From an uncultured Brachyspira sp. (lineage in GTDB: Bacteria > Spirochaetota > Brachyspiria > Brachyspirales > Brachyspiraceae), in assembly GCF_944393015.1 (NCBI RefSeq), contig NZ_CALXYQ010000004.1:1-64000 (forward strand): a DNA stretch of 64,000 nucleotides, given 5' to 3'. This document shows, one piece after another, positions 63,967 to 64,000 of the stretch. The notes under the pieces were generated by a model that was given only the letters and a program-made list of their open reading frames with translations, ran no database searches and was not told where the DNA came from. The position numbers were made by a program, and so were the translations under genes. Every line of letters starts with the position of its first letter. Position 1 is the first letter of the stretch.

Positions 63967-64000
63967 ATGATTAACGATTCAAATAATAATATAAAATTAG
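63967..64000 (+). CDS. Possible start of a partial gene
   Basis: ATG at 63967 opens a frame (MINDSNNNIKL) that runs off the window without a stop. A TATAAT-like box lies ~20 bases upstream. Too short to identify. Confidence 0.25.
   Translation, partial: MINDSNNNIKL

Overview
The window looks like chromosome of an anaerobic spirochaete, most probably Brachyspira. Base composition is very AT-rich. Protein families include a FlgK, several methyl-accepting chemotaxis proteins, Rnf subunits, MATE exporters, OmpA-like lipoproteins, ankyrin and HEAT repeat proteins, and many lipoproteins with spirochaete-style lipoboxes. The genus is an inference from gene content and style; the species cannot be read from the sequence. 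No rRNA, tRNA, CRISPR array, transposase or phage gene was found.

Layout. 1-633: a tandem array of terminator-bearing repeats, then a promoter. 0.6-2.7 kb: an Asp-rich protein, a Zn-ribbon protein and argJ. 3.1-4.5 kb: a MATE exporter behind a riboswitch-like leader. 4.7-16.4 kb (minus strand): thlA, thiL, the rnfCDG genes, a catalytically degenerate FabH-like protein, plsX, rpmF, an orphan ABC-type binding lipoprotein, trmB and an outer-membrane barrel candidate. 16.5-17.9 kb: a coiled-coil protein and zapA. 18.0-22.5 kb (minus): two tandem membrane-anchored TPR proteins ending in an Mrr-like nuclease domain, then hisC. 22.9-33.9 kb: two paralogous MCPs, a lipoprotein, a frameshifted Rpn-type nuclease gene, flgK and a long MCP with an extra C-terminal domain. 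34.0-37.1 kb (minus): an AddB-like nuclease. 37.7-43.3 kb: a second MATE exporter, hisF, a FAH-family enzyme, and a membrane protein overlapping a phosphoribosyltransferase. 43.3-53.6 kb: an NYN protein, aspS, a HAD phosphatase, a lipoprotein, a DIP1984-family protein, a DUF819 membrane protein, an isochorismatase-like protein without its cysteine, an arylsulfotransferase and a PotD-like protein. 54.3-63.5 kb: an ankyrin protein, a PseG/methyltransferase fusion, two OmpA-like lipoproteins, a HEAT protein, an AAA ATPase plus RloB-like pair (putative phage defence), a TsaC/Sua5 protein and a degenerate response regulator-GGDEF protein.

Two families of intergenic DNA recur. The larger is a modular, nested inverted repeat made of GC-rich boxes (CCCCACCC, GCACCCACCCAAG, CGCACGGTGA and their complements) in otherwise AT-rich DNA. 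It occupies most intergenic gaps longer than about 200 bp, near 2.8, 6.1, 7.5, 14.8-15.2, 37.2, 39.1-39.5, 41.5-42.2, 47.0-47.3, 59.7 and 63.6-63.9 kb. The second is a roughly 240-335 bp MITE-like element with imperfect inverted termini. It is present at 41.7 kb, where it has inserted inside a copy of the first family, and twice tail-to-tail at 53.7-54.2 kb, with a decayed fragment at 4.6 kb.

The most interesting candidates are the AAA/RloB-like two-gene module at 59.9-61.8 kb, the twin TPR-Mrr proteins at 18.0-21.4 kb, the modular palindromic intergenic element, the MATE leader resembling a guanidine-IV (mepA-type) riboswitch, a short promoter-hairpin-terminator transcript before the NYN gene, and the FabH-slot protein that has lost its catalytic cysteine.
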